Positions 8,319 to 18,200 of a stretch of 37,590 nt of DNA are shown piece after piece (the first letter of the stretch is position 1; each line of letters starts with the position of its first letter). The position numbers were made by a program, and so were the translations under genes. The notes beneath the pieces are model-generated. The model saw nothing but the letters and a program-made list of their open reading frames with translations. It did no database searches and was not told the origin of the DNA. The stretch is from a candidate division CSSED10-310 bacterium (GTDB lineage Bacteria > CSSED10-310): positions 1 to 37,590 of the forward strand of contig JAFGEQ010000014.1 in assembly GCA_016931515.1 (NCBI GenBank). The letters run 5' to 3'.

Positions 8319-8346
8319 GCCGGCTCGCGATTCCATACGAGCCGGC
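8319..8346 (-). terminator. Intergenic hairpin between BON gene and DUF3309 gene
   Basis: GCCGGCTCG (8319-8327) pairs with CGAGCCGGC (8338-8346), a 9-bp GC-rich stem with a 10-base loop. There is no clear U tract, so it may be an attenuator or mRNA-end stabiliser rather than a full terminator. Confidence 0.5.
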
Positions 8347-8358
8347 CACAATCAGTCT

Positions 8359-9132
8359 CTACAAAGCCTTCGACTCTTCGATAGTCATCTCGTTGTTCAC
8401 TTTCACAACACCATTGATGTCGTTGACGAGCTTGGTAACCAGTTGTTTTTCAGATTCGTTTCTGGCCATCCCGCTTAAAGTGACCTCACCATTGTCTGTT
8501 TTAACCTGGGTCTTGAGCATCCGGGTCGAGTGATGAAACAGCAGTGACAACTTAATCTGGGAAGTGATTGACGCATCATCGATGCTTTCACCGATTGTCT
8601 GGCTTGTCGTCTTCTCAGTTTCTGCGATAGTCATCTCATTCTTGACGGCTTTTACGCCCTCAACATCCATAGCGTATTCTTCAGTCAACTGCTTCTGAGC
8701 TTTGTTGTCGGCTTCACCGACCAGGGTTACGACCCCGTCTGTGACGGAAACGTCAGTACTGAGGCCACTGACACCTTTGTGAAAAAGCAGTACCATCTTC
8801 ACATGCGCACCGACCCATAGATCTGAGTTTTCAGCAGGACTTTCGCCCTTGATTTCAAGCTCGTTCGTTACGCTTTTAACACCGGACAGGTTTGCCATGG
8901 TTTCCTCGGCTAACAATCTGCGGGGCTCATCCGCAACCGTTCCAGTCAGCGTGACAACGCCATCTTCTGACTTGATTGTCACATCATCTCCTTTTAGAAA
9001 GGTTTTGAATACGTATAGCTTCCCTGCAGATGCCTCGATTCCGGCGTCCGTATCGGACGCCCATACCGGTGCGCCGGTCACGGTCAGCATAGCTAAAACC
9101 ACCATTATCATAAGCAGATTCATCATTTTCAT
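8359..9132 (-). CDS. Periplasmic protein with three BON domains (OsmY-like)
   Basis: AAGGAG lies eight bases before the ATG at 9132. Of 257 residues, 1-25 are a signal peptide (cleavage near PVWA-S). Three BON repeats follow: about 33-92 (VTIKSEDGVVTLTGTVADEP, GVKSVTNELEI), 100-166 (VSVTDGVVTLVGEADNKAQK, GVKAVKNEMTI) and 178-250 (VKTDNGEVTLSGMARNESEK, GVVKVNNEMTI). BON domains bind phospholipid or membrane surfaces; OsmY, a two-BON protein, is induced by high osmolarity. This agrees with the osmotic theme of the neighbouring genes. Probably cotranscribed with the YXWGXW gene 68 bases upstream. Confidence 0.9.
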   Translation of the reverse strand: MKMMNLLMIMVVLAMLTVTGAPVWASDTDAGIEASAGKLYVFKTFLKGDDVTIKSEDGVVTLTGTVADEPRRLLAEETMANLSGVKSVTNELEIKGESPAENSDLWVGAHVKMVLLFHKGVSGLSTDVSVTDGVVTLVGEADNKAQKQLTEEYAMDVEGVKAVKNEMTIAETEKTTSQTIGESIDDASITSQIKLSLLFHHSTRMLKTQVKTDNGEVTLSGMARNESEKQLVTKLVNDINGVVKVNNEMTIEESKAL

Positions 9133-9155
9133 TTTCTTTTCTCCTTGATGTATCG

Positions 9156-9197
9156 GTTGTTCTGCCAGCAGGATTCCCTGCACTTCAGCAGAACAAC
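9156..9197 (-). terminator. Intergenic hairpin between YXWGXW and BON genes
   Basis: GTTGTTCTGC (9156-9165) pairs with GCAGAACAAC (9188-9197), and an inner GCAGG/CCTGC stem sits within the loop. It begins three bases after the YXWGXW stop codon and ends before the BON gene's ribosome site. It lacks a U tract; partial termination or processing is likely. Confidence 0.5.
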
Positions 9198-9200
9198 ATC

Positions 9201-10802
9201 CTAATGAGACAGTCTCTCTTCGTTCTTTTTCACGTCCGGGGCTGGCGAAGGCGTAGCGTTTGGATTGATCTCCCCTTTCTCAACCTTGGGTTTTATCTGT
9301 GGTTTCCCTTGAGGTTTACCCTGCGGTTGATCCATTGGTTTCGCCTGCGGGTTACCCTGGGGTTTACCCTGGAGTTCGTTCTGCTCCTGATCCTTGGGTT
9401 TTATCTGAGGTTTCCCTTGAGGCTTACCCTGCGGTTGATCCATTGGTTTTCCCTGCGGGTTGCCCTGGGGTTGCTCCAGTTTTTTTCCGGGTTTTGAGCT
9501 GATCGGAGATATGGAAAGCTCTTTCTTTAAAGGTTTTTTAATCTCCGAGGCCTTCTGAGGTTTTCCATTGACGATATCCGCCACTTCCAGCTTTTTCCGT
9601 TTTCCCTGAAATGTGTTGAGTTCGCGAGCTCGGGTCTGGAACTCATTTTGATGATTTTTATCCAGGCGAGTAAACCGAATGGGTTGTTTGTTGTCGGCAA
9701 CGACATCCGCAAAACGTTTCCCGATAAGCACGTTCGCCCGGTTTGCGGGTGACTGCTGGTTAAAGTTTTTCTGCATAGCGTATGTGTGTGGAGGGCGGGC
9801 GTCTTCATGCTGACGCCGATAATCGTATTGCACATGAAGACGATGCTCCCATCCTTGATCTTCCCGCTGCCGTCGCGAGCGGTAATTTCGGTAATAGGGA
9901 TCATAGCCGTATCTCGTAGCGTGTTCCGACCACCATGGATGATAACCGCGACTTTCATAACGGGCATCGTAGTAATCACCGAAATAGTAGTGGTGTGAAT
10001 GCATTTGAATGAACAGGGCAAAAAAGAGCGAGTCGATATCCAGAGTGATCGTCGGTGTGTAGTAGTATCCGGCGTGGGAATAGGTCGGCCGAGGATAATA
10101 GACAGGTGCGAACATCACGCCCCGGCGAACCAACTGGTAGTCCCAATAACCGCCAACAAAAATACAGCCTGCGGGAGTCCAGACGTAGTGTGCGGGAATC
10201 CAGACAAGCTCCGGCATGTCCGTTACCCAGTATCCCGGTTGCCACTGATATTGATTCTGATACCAGACCCAACTTCCCGGCATCCAGATTTGATTGATTC
10301 CTGCCGGCGGTGAGCTTGGACCCGCTTCCTTCGAGTCCGGAGGTGGTGGCAGATACACCATGTCCGGCTGCTCAGCTTCGGCCCAGAAGCCTGATACATA
10401 TAGATTGCCGCCCTCAACTTCTGTCCAGTATCCGGGGACCCATTGACGATCGGGCGGAACATCCCGCCAGACACCACTTATCCAGATAAAATCATTCTGC
10501 TCATCATCCCAACTCCAATACCCGGAAATCCATTCCACATTGTCACCGTCAGGGCGATAATCGGGCGGTATTTCCGGTATCGGGTCCGGAACTCTCCTAT
10601 TAATGACGAAGCCGGGTTGGTTTTCATCGACACTGACATTCGCAAAAGCCTCGTGAATCTGACCACGGGTCAGAATCTGCATCCCATCATCGACGGATGC
10701 CTGCCCGTTGACCTCCGGCGAGATACCGGAAATCAGACCACTGCATACTCCGATCCAAAATGAAAGAATCATACCTCTTCTAAGCATTTGAAACATGTTC
10801 AT
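9201..10802 (-). CDS. Secreted YXWGXW-repeat protein with Pro/Gln/Lys-rich tail
   Basis: The start at 10802 is chosen because GGAGGTACCT precedes it; the ATG at 10814 contains that site. Of 533 residues, about 1-37 are a signal peptide. Residues 75-245 contain repeated aromatic W-x-x-G-x-W/Y units (WISGYWSWD, WVPGYWTE, VSGFWAEAE, WMPGSWVWYQNQYQWQPGYW, FVGGYWDY), as in YXWGXW-repeat proteins. A Tyr/His-rich stretch follows (HSHHYYFGDYYDARYESRGY). The last 90 residues are built from PQGKPQGKPQIKPK units. It is exported and strongly basic at the C-terminus; binding to a polyanion or cell wall is conceivable but unproven. First gene after a sigma-54-type promoter. Confidence 0.85.
   Translation of the reverse strand: MNMFQMLRRGMILSFWIGVCSGLISGISPEVNGQASVDDGMQILTRGQIHEAFANVSVDENQPGFVINRRVPDPIPEIPPDYRPDGDNVEWISGYWSWDDEQNDFIWISGVWRDVPPDRQWVPGYWTEVEGGNLYVSGFWAEAEQPDMVYLPPPPDSKEAGPSSPPAGINQIWMPGSWVWYQNQYQWQPGYWVTDMPELVWIPAHYVWTPAGCIFVGGYWDYQLVRRGVMFAPVYYPRPTYSHAGYYYTPTITLDIDSLFFALFIQMHSHHYYFGDYYDARYESRGYHPWWSEHATRYGYDPYYRNYRSRRQREDQGWEHRLHVQYDYRRQHEDARPPHTYAMQKNFNQQSPANRANVLIGKRFADVVADNKQPIRFTRLDKNHQNEFQTRARELNTFQGKRKKLEVADIVNGKPQKASEIKKPLKKELSISPISSKPGKKLEQPQGNPQGKPMDQPQGKPQGKPQIKPKDQEQNELQGKPQGNPQAKPMDQPQGKPQGKPQIKPKVEKGEINPNATPSPAPDVKKNEERLSH
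9284..9475. repeat. 108-bp in-frame tandem repeat in YXWGXW gene
   Basis: A segment recurs with a period of 108 bp (36 codons): CCTTGGGTTTTATCTG begins at 9284 and, with few changes, again at 9392. It encodes the Pro-Gln-Gly-Lys tail, with the unit PMDQPQGKPQGKPQIKPK present twice. About 1.8 copies are present. Such repeats can vary in copy number between strains. Confidence 0.85.
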
Positions 10803-10826
10803 AGGTACCTCCATGACTTGTCTCTC

Positions 10827-10843
10827 TTCAAACTTCGTACCAA
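10827..10843 (-). promoter_or_regulatory. Sigma-54-type -24/-12 promoter of YXWGXW operon
   Basis: Minus strand TTGGTACGAAGTTTGAA: the GG at -24 and GA (for GC) at -12 are separated by the required ten bases. The TTGG-ACG core matches the consensus TTGGCACG-N4-TTGC well. Predicted transcription would begin about 15 bases before the ATG at 10802. The palindrome at 10944-10968 is centred 115 bp upstream. Confidence 0.65.
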
Positions 10844-10943
10844 TCTCAGGTGTCTCGTGGCGGATCGCCTTAGTAATTGATTTCTATAGAGTATATTCAA
10901 ACGGAAAAGCGGGGATAGATAATTAGACAACCTCTTTTTCGAC

Positions 10944-10968
10944 CACATATGACCATTGGTCATATGTG
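10944..10968. promoter_or_regulatory. Upstream activator palindrome, site A (best copy)
   Basis: Perfect 11-bp arms CACATATGACC and GGTCATATGTG separated by three bases. Related copies at 29377 and 30257 are placed at the same distance from sigma-54-type promoters. I infer that it is the binding site for the Fis-type helix-turn-helix of the activator encoded at 30301-31806. Confidence 0.65.
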
Positions 10969-11018
10969 AACATCAATGGATCATCGTCTGGATATGATAT
11001 CTAAGTTGAATGATGTTG

Positions 11019-12137
11019 TTACGTCCCCAGTTCCTGCAACGTACGCAGGAAGGAGATCACATCTTCCCGGGTCAGCATCCCGATAACATGGTGATCCCGT
11101 GTGACCGGTAACTGGTTGACTCCGTCGCGGTCCATACTCTGAAGAGCAGCCCAGACCTCGGTATCGGCATTGATGTGTTTTGACTGGTCTAAAGAGAGCA
11201 TGACCTTCCCGGCACTCGTCGTCGGCCATTCGTGACGGGGTATCTCCTTGATCTGATGCAATGTCATCAAACCAACCGCATCGTCTCCGTGATTGACCAG
11301 AAAACAGTGTTGTCCGCTACCGAGGATATGATCGTCCACCAATTGCTGCAACGTCAAATCGGTGGGAACAGATGCACAATGATTATTCATCGCCTGCGAA
11401 ACTTTATAACCCGTCAACAGACCTTGAGACAGCACCTGATGCACCTGGCTGGATGCCGCGTTGTCGAGGAACCAGCCGATGAACGCGATCCAAATCCCTC
11501 CACCAAAATTGCCGTGGAACATTTTCCATACACCGGCAAAGATAAACAGAAAAGCAAAGAATCTGCCGGTATTTGCTGCGATCAGAGTCGCCCGGCGCAT
11601 GTTTCCGGTAATCGACCACACGATGGCACGGAACACTCGACCGCCATCAAGAGGGTAGCCGGGAATCAGATTGAACAGCGCCAGGGCCAGGTTGATGAAG
11701 GCCAAATATTTTACCAGCCCCAACAGGGGTTCAATACCGGTCACCAGCGGCCGTAATGAATAGAACAGGAGCGCCAATGCAAGGCTGACGAACGGCCCCG
11801 TAATGGCAATAAAGAACTCCGCAATGGCACTGGGGGGTTCCGCTCCAAGCCGAGCGACGCCGCCGAAGAGGAAAAGCGTGATGCTGCGCACCGGAATTTT
11901 ATATCGCAACGCTACCACAGAATGGCCCAGCTCATGGAGCAGCACGCTTGCAAAAAGCAAGATAGCCGTCACGCCGCCCATCAACCAGTAAAGCAGTGGT
12001 GACCAGCCCTTGAACTCAGAAGGATAGTAACTCCCTGCCAGCATCCAGGTGAGCAATGCGAAGATCACAAACCAGGAGTAATCCAAACCGATTGATATCC
12101 CAAGAATCCTGCCGATTGGAATAGTGTGTCGAGTCAT
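11019..12137 (-). CDS. M50 site-2-type membrane protease with CBS pair
   Basis: 372 residues. TM segments lie near 10-35 and 48-75. The zinc site is H68-E69-L-G-H72 (HELGH), with the third ligand D164 in NLIPGYPLDGGR. TM helices continue to about 235. The C-terminal part (about 245-370) is a pair of CBS modules (VSQAMNNHCASVPTDLTLQQ; DGVNQLPVTRDHHVIGMLTR), the usual layout of the SpoIVFB/rhomboid-independent site-2 subclass with CBS domains. It is expected to cut a membrane substrate, with control by adenine nucleotides or a similar ligand. GAAGGAGACTATTT precedes the ATG and a strong -24/-12 promoter lies just upstream. The substrate is unknown; an anti-sigma factor or stress membrane protein would fit. 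Confidence 0.9.
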   Translation of the reverse strand: MTRHTIPIGRILGISIGLDYSWFVIFALLTWMLAGSYYPSEFKGWSPLLYWLMGGVTAILLFASVLLHELGHSVVALRYKIPVRSITLFLFGGVARLGAEPPSAIAEFFIAITGPFVSLALALLFYSLRPLVTGIEPLLGLVKYLAFINLALALFNLIPGYPLDGGRVFRAIVWSITGNMRRATLIAANTGRFFAFLFIFAGVWKMFHGNFGGGIWIAFIGWFLDNAASSQVHQVLSQGLLTGYKVSQAMNNHCASVPTDLTLQQLVDDHILGSGQHCFLVNHGDDAVGLMTLHQIKEIPRHEWPTTSAGKVMLSLDQSKHINADTEVWAALQSMDRDGVNQLPVTRDHHVIGMLTREDVISFLRTLQELGT

Positions 12138-12164
12138 AAATAGTCTCCTTCAGTTAGCCGTAAT

Positions 12165-12181
12165 ATCAAATGTCGTGCCAA
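12165..12181 (-). promoter_or_regulatory. Sigma-54-type promoter of the M50 protease gene
   Basis: Minus strand TTGGCACGACATTTGAT matches TTGGCACG-N4-TTGC except for the last base of the -12 element (GA for GC), with exact GG-N10 spacing. Predicted transcription starts about 18 bases before the ATG at 12137. Confidence 0.68.
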
Positions 12182-12281
12182 TCCGGACGGCCTGAGTTTT
12201 ATATCGCAGAACAGATTGATTTCTAACGAGTAATTCAACGAATTGATTCGATATGTGTGAGAATTGCACACGAGCGAAAAA

Positions 12282-12292
12282 GGTCATATTTA
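12282..12292. promoter_or_regulatory. Upstream activator half-site, site D
   Basis: GGTCATATTTA matches the right arm of sites A-C; the expected left arm is not recognisable. It lies about 100 bp upstream of the M50 promoter and abuts the stop codon of the glucan synthase gene. As in site A, ATCAATGG follows the arm closely. Confidence 0.4.
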
Positions 12293-12293
12293 A

Positions 12294-15200
12294 TCAATGG
12301 ACTTTCAATTCGACGAAATGCTCCCTGCGATCGTCCTGAAGAGGAATTGTCGTTCCTGATAAGTGCTGTCCGTCGAGTGAGAGCAGATTCTTCTCGGACG
12401 AATCAGTTGCCAGACGAGTGATGCGGATGTGATAGACCGTTTGTCGGTATCGGTAATGAATTTTAAAGGTCGTCCAGGCGTTTGGGATGAGCGGGGTAAC
12501 GTGTAATTGATAACCCTCCAGGTGAATACCCAGAAGGGTTTCGAGGAGCAGCTGATACATCCAGCCGGATGATCCCGTGTACCAGGTCCAGCCGCCGCGT
12601 CCCATGTGTGGCGCAACTGCATACACGTCTGCTGCGACGACATAGGGCTCCGCTTTGTAAACGGCAATTTGTTCGGATGTTCCGCCATGCCGGATGGGAT
12701 TGAGCAGCGCGAATAGTTCCCAAGCGCGTTCGCTGTCACCCATGAGAGCGATTGCCATTGCGGACCAGATCGCTCCGTGAGTATATTGACCGCCGTTTTC
12801 GCGCACGCCGGGGATGTACCCTTTTACATAACCTGGATTGAGAGGAGATGTATCAAAGGGCGGATCGAATAATTGAATCAAACCGGCATCTCGTCGGATC
12901 AATCGTTGATCCACTGATTGCATGGCCTGACGCGCACGGGTCAGATCGCCGGCACCGCTTATCAGCGCCCAGCTCTGCGGTAGAGAATCGATCTGGCATT
13001 CCTGATTGGATTGGGAACCGAGTGGGTCACCATTGTCGAAGAAGGCTCGGAGATACCATTGACCGTCCCATGCGTGCTGCTCGATATTCTGTTGCAGCTG
13101 ATGGGCTTGATTGAGGCATCGTTCGGCAAAAGCGGGATCATTACGGGCACGAGCCAGTTCGGCAAACCGGGTGAGCACGTCATAAAGAAAGAATGCCAGC
13201 CAGACGCTCTCACCACGCCCCTGGTTTCCCACCAGATTCATGCCGTCATTCCAATCACCGCACCCCATCAATGGTAGACCGTGTTCACCGGAAGTCATCC
13301 CATGCTCAATGGCGCGCACGCAATGTTCGTAAAGCGTTGCTTGCTCATCGGAACGATTTGGTAAATCATAAAGAGCCTCTTCGCCTGGCTTGAGTGGCCG
13401 GGTTTCGAGGTAATGAATTCTTTCATCGAGCACTCCGGTGTCGGCAACGCACGACACATAGCGGCATGTCACATAAGGTAGCCACAGATAGTCATCGGAA
13501 AAATGCGTTCGTACGCCTCGCCCGGCAGGTGGATGCCACCAATGCTGTACATCCCCTTCGCGAAATTGATGCGCAGCCGCGCGAAGTAAATGCTCGCGGG
13601 TGAGTGCGGGTTCGGCATGAACCAGCGCCATTACATCCTGCAACTGATCACGGAAGCCGAATGCGCCGCCCGATTGATAGAAACCAGTCCTGCCCCAGAG
13701 CCGACAGCTTAATGTCTGATACAGCAACCAGCCGTTCGCCATCACATTCACTGCGGGATCAGGTGTATCCACCGATATAGTGCCAAGCGTTCGATTCCAA
13801 TATTCCCAGACACTTTCCAGGGCGCCGTGGTTGGCTTCCCCACTGCGAAAACGCTGTATCAAACTTTGCACCTCACCGATGGTCCGACCAGCTCCAAGAC
13901 GAAAAACGATTTCGCGTTCCTGCCCATCCGCAAGATCAAGAGTCACCTGCACCGCACCGCAAGGATCCAGTCCCGCACCGGTTCGGCCCGAAAGGCGCAC
14001 ACGTTTCATCGCCGCTGGTTGCGAATACGTTCCATTTCTGCCCAGAAATTCCTTTCGATCCCCTGTGAATATCTTTGTCCCATCATTGATATCAATGAAT
14101 GCAATGCGATTGTGGAATTCAGTATTATAATAATTGCGCGCCAGCAATGCGCCGGTTTTGATGTCTATTTCTGTTTGAACATGCAGCAGGTTTTTCTGCC
14201 GCAGATCACCCAACACCCATTCCCAATAGCCAGTGATCGAGATGCGTCGCGGGCGCCTTGAGACATTGCGCAATTTTAAAACCGTAAACTTTACGGGTGC
14301 ATCCATCGCTACATATACCCATAACTCGGACATCAAACCGTTTTCTGTATGTTCGAACACGGTATAGCCGAAGCCATGACGGATGGTATAGGGTGTGATA
14401 CCCCGCGAGGGCAGCGGTGTCGGCGACCAGAATTGCCCGGTCTGTTCATCGCGAATATAGAAGGCTTCGCCGGGAGTATCCTGAACGGGATCATTGTTCC
14501 AGGGCGTCAGTCGGAATTCGTGAGCGTTGTCCAGCCAAGTATATGCACTTCCGCTTTCTGATACAACTGTCCCGAAAGACGGATTGGCCAGTACGTTGAC
14601 CCATGGAAGCGGAGTCATCTGGTTGGACTGGAGCGTGATGATGTACTCGCGGCCGTCACGAGTAAAGCCGCCAAATCCGTTCTCGAAAATCAGGTCTCGC
14701 GAAGGAGACGGCGCAAGTGGCTCTGTCTTGCCGGCGCGAGTGGGTATCAGCTCTGGAACCGACGGTTCCAGCACGTTCCATCCTTCCAGTTGGTCCGCCA
14801 ATGGTCCGTTTTCATCATCAAGGACGATTCGCGCTGCGGATTGCAGTAACACGCGATCATTTGTGGGCATTTGTTCGAGACGGTGGACAAAGATGCCACC
14901 CGTCCTGTCCAGCATTTGCGTTTCAATCCCCGATGAAATCAGACTCTTTATCTGATCGTGCAACGACTGGCGGTAAATCGAAACGTCCTCGTTCAGAATG
15001 ACCAGTTCGACCGTCAAGCCCTTCATGCGCCAGTATGAATGCGCCTGGATAAGTTGCCGAACAATCTCTATTTTCTCCGGGTCGCTGATGCGGAGCAGTA
15101 TGATGGGGGAGTCGCCCGAAATACCGTAATTCCATAATCCGTTCTGGCCACGCCGGTTATTACGCAGTATTCCGGGGTTGGCCCGATGGGAGGGGTTCGT

Positions 15201-18200
15201 ATAAATCAACGCACCGGCCAGACGGCCATAGATTTGGGCTTCCACTTCCGTAGCGTTGAGATGGTGCAATATAACCTGGCTATGCGTCCATGCGAGATCG
15301 AAAGAGCGGTCGGCCATACGGGCACTTTGATATTTTTCCACCTGTGTCAACGCGATTTCCCGGCTTTCCGTCACGCCAATAACAAAGTCGATGATGGCCG
15401 TTTCATCGGGTTGTAACGAGATCGTGCGTCTTAATGATATGATTGGATCAAGTACGGAACCAACCGTGTTGGACAATGGCGATATGCTCTGCATCGCGAC
15501 AGGATTGGTCAGTACGCCGCCGCGACCGACAAATCGGAAGCGATCGGTTTCACAGGAAATATCTCCCTGTTCACCACCTCGTCCCACCATCAGATGCAGC
15601 AACCATGGCGGTTTTTCGTCCACTGAACGGGCTCGTCGAGTGCAGAGAATTGCAGACGATGTCTGTAAAAATTCCGTTTGCACAAAGAGATTGCTGAAAG
15701 CAGGATGTCCGGCGTCTGCATCAGGTAAAGCGAGCACAACTTCCGCGTAGCTGGTCAATTCAATGACACGCACCAACGGTGACCGATTGGTGACTGTGAT
15801 GCGCCGCAATTCCACATCGTCTTCAGGTGATACGCAGATCTCGGTGTGAACGTCGAGATTGGCATGGTGTTGCCTAAATTCCGCTCGTGATTGTGTGAAA
15901 ATCGCTTCGTAACCATCGGTTTTGCGCAAAGTGGGCTGATACGCAGCGGACCAGAAGTCCCTAGTTTCCAGATCACGCAGGTAAACAAATGTTCCCCAGC
16001 AATCGCGTGTGGCATCTTCGCGCCAGCGAGTGACAGCAAGATCGCGCCAGCGACTGTAACCTCCGCCGGCGCCGCTGATGACGACATGATACTGACCGTT
16101 GGATAACAGATGAACCGCCGGATAGGCTGAGGTGGGATTTGTGAAAATGCGCATGTTGTTTTTATCTTCACCGGAAAGAATTCGCGATGTCTCTCGCACC
16201 GAATCTTCGGTGAACACACTTGCAGCTGCTCTGGGTACACGCTCCTGTAACAACAGATCCGCAGCTTTAAGAGACGAACATGCCATGAAACGGCGTGGCA
16301 TGGGGTTGTCGTGCAACAGATTATCCAGAGCCAGCAGGCTCATCCCTTGATGATGCGCCATGAAAGAACGAATTGTCGTGCTCGTTTCTCCACGCGGCTG
16401 CCGTGTCGGTGTGTAATCCACTGCTTCATAGAAGCCATATGTGCCTGATCGCCCCTCATCTGCCAGGCGCTGCAGGTTTTCACACGCTTCTTCCGGTGCA
16501 ACGGTCAGTGCCAATGCCGTCGCATAGGGAGCGATCACAAGATCCTCTGACAATCCTCGTTTCAACCCCAGACCCGGCACACCAAAAGCACGATATTGAT
16601 AGTTCAGGCGAATGTCTGTCTTGTTGTAGCCCGACTCGGATATACCCCACGGCACGTTGCGGGATCTTCCATACTTGATCTGTTGTTGCACGGCAGCAAT
16701 GCATGTGTTGTCGAGCAAAGTATTTTCATAGCTGGGCATCACCAGCAACGGCATCAGATATTCGAACATCGAACCGCTCCATGACACCAGCAGCGGTTTC
16801 CCGCTCGAACCAACAAGCAGTCGGCTCATGGAAAACCAGTGGTCCTGCTGAATTTGCCCCAAAGCAATCGTAACATAGCTGCACAATCGTGCCTCGGAGG
16901 CCAACAGATCATAGAAACTGGGGTCGCACTGGCGTTCCGAAACGTTGAATCCGGTGGAAAACAACTTCCGTGCAGGGTCGAACATAAAAGTAAAATCCAT
17001 CGCGGCAAATCCGTCGCTTTGATCGGCTAGTGTTTCTAAAAGCAGCATGCGCTGACGGGCGTGGTTGTTGGAGTTACGGATGCATCGCGATAGTTCAGAG
17101 AGATATATTTGTTCTTCGTCCCGGGATTGGAATACTTCCGTTTCGAGATCGTGCAAAACCGCTTCAATCAGCGGACAGATCGATTTTTCCCACAGTGTGA
17201 CCTCCCGTAAAGTCGGGATTTGGTCGAGTCGGGTCAGGAACGTCTCAAGCATTCCAACTGCCGATGCGGGCAGGTTCTTCAGGGAGGCTGTGATCTCACT
17301 GCTCTGACTGAAACGACTGGGAATCGGCAATTTCAACCAGGACGCCAAATACTCGATTTCCTCTAAAAACTCCTCGCAGTTACGCAATAGCGTTTGAGCC
17401 CACCCAATAAAATCGTCTGCTTCGTTTGATGGTGAAGTGACCAGCCTGGCCGCTCCATTCTTCACTTTAACTAATAAAGCGAATGCCTCGCGCAGAGTGG
17501 AAGGCGATGTCTCCAATTCTGCCTCCAACTCACTCATGGAAGTGTTTTCACGGGTTAAATCTTTTAGAATCCGGACTGTGTCATGAATGCCTGCAAAGGT
17601 TTGAGGTGGGATTATTTTTTCACCGGCCTGCTCCCTCAGTCCGGAGCCAAGCGTCAATAAATGACCGGCAAGGTTGCCGCTATCCACACTCGAGACGTAT
17701 AGAGGCAGGAGTGGTTGGAGCGTACGGGTCTCGTACCAGTTGAAGAAGTGCCCTCGATGCTGCTCGAGTCGTTTCATGGTGGCGAAAGTGTCCTGTGTGC
17801 GTCGAATCAATCCGCCCACCGAAAGAAATCCAAAATCCCGGGCTGCCAGATTGGCTAGGAGAGCGAGGCCTATATTGGTGGGCGATGTCCGGGAAGCGAC
17901 GGTCGGATCAGGAACTTCCTGAAAATTATCCGGCGGCAGCCAGTTCTCTTGTTCGGTGACAAAGGTTTCAAAAAAGTACCATGTCTTCCGGGCGGTACGC
18001 CTCAAAAAAATAAATTGTTCTGCCGATAATTTTGGAGGTGAGTGTTCAAATGGCAGGCTGATCTTCCAGGCGATCCATGGAGCCAGCAACCAGGTGCCGA
18101 TGATCACTAGATCCGGCCAACATTGACTCGACTGATGCCGAACCAGCAGGAATCCACTCACCAGAGCCACCATCGGTGCGATCCACATGGTCTTGTAGAA

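Noticed and set aside
9133-9200. Sigma-54 promoter before the BON gene (TGGCAG with GG-N10-GA)
   Set aside because: The match falls inside the intergenic hairpin and lacks the TTG of the -12 element; cotranscription with the upstream gene is simpler.
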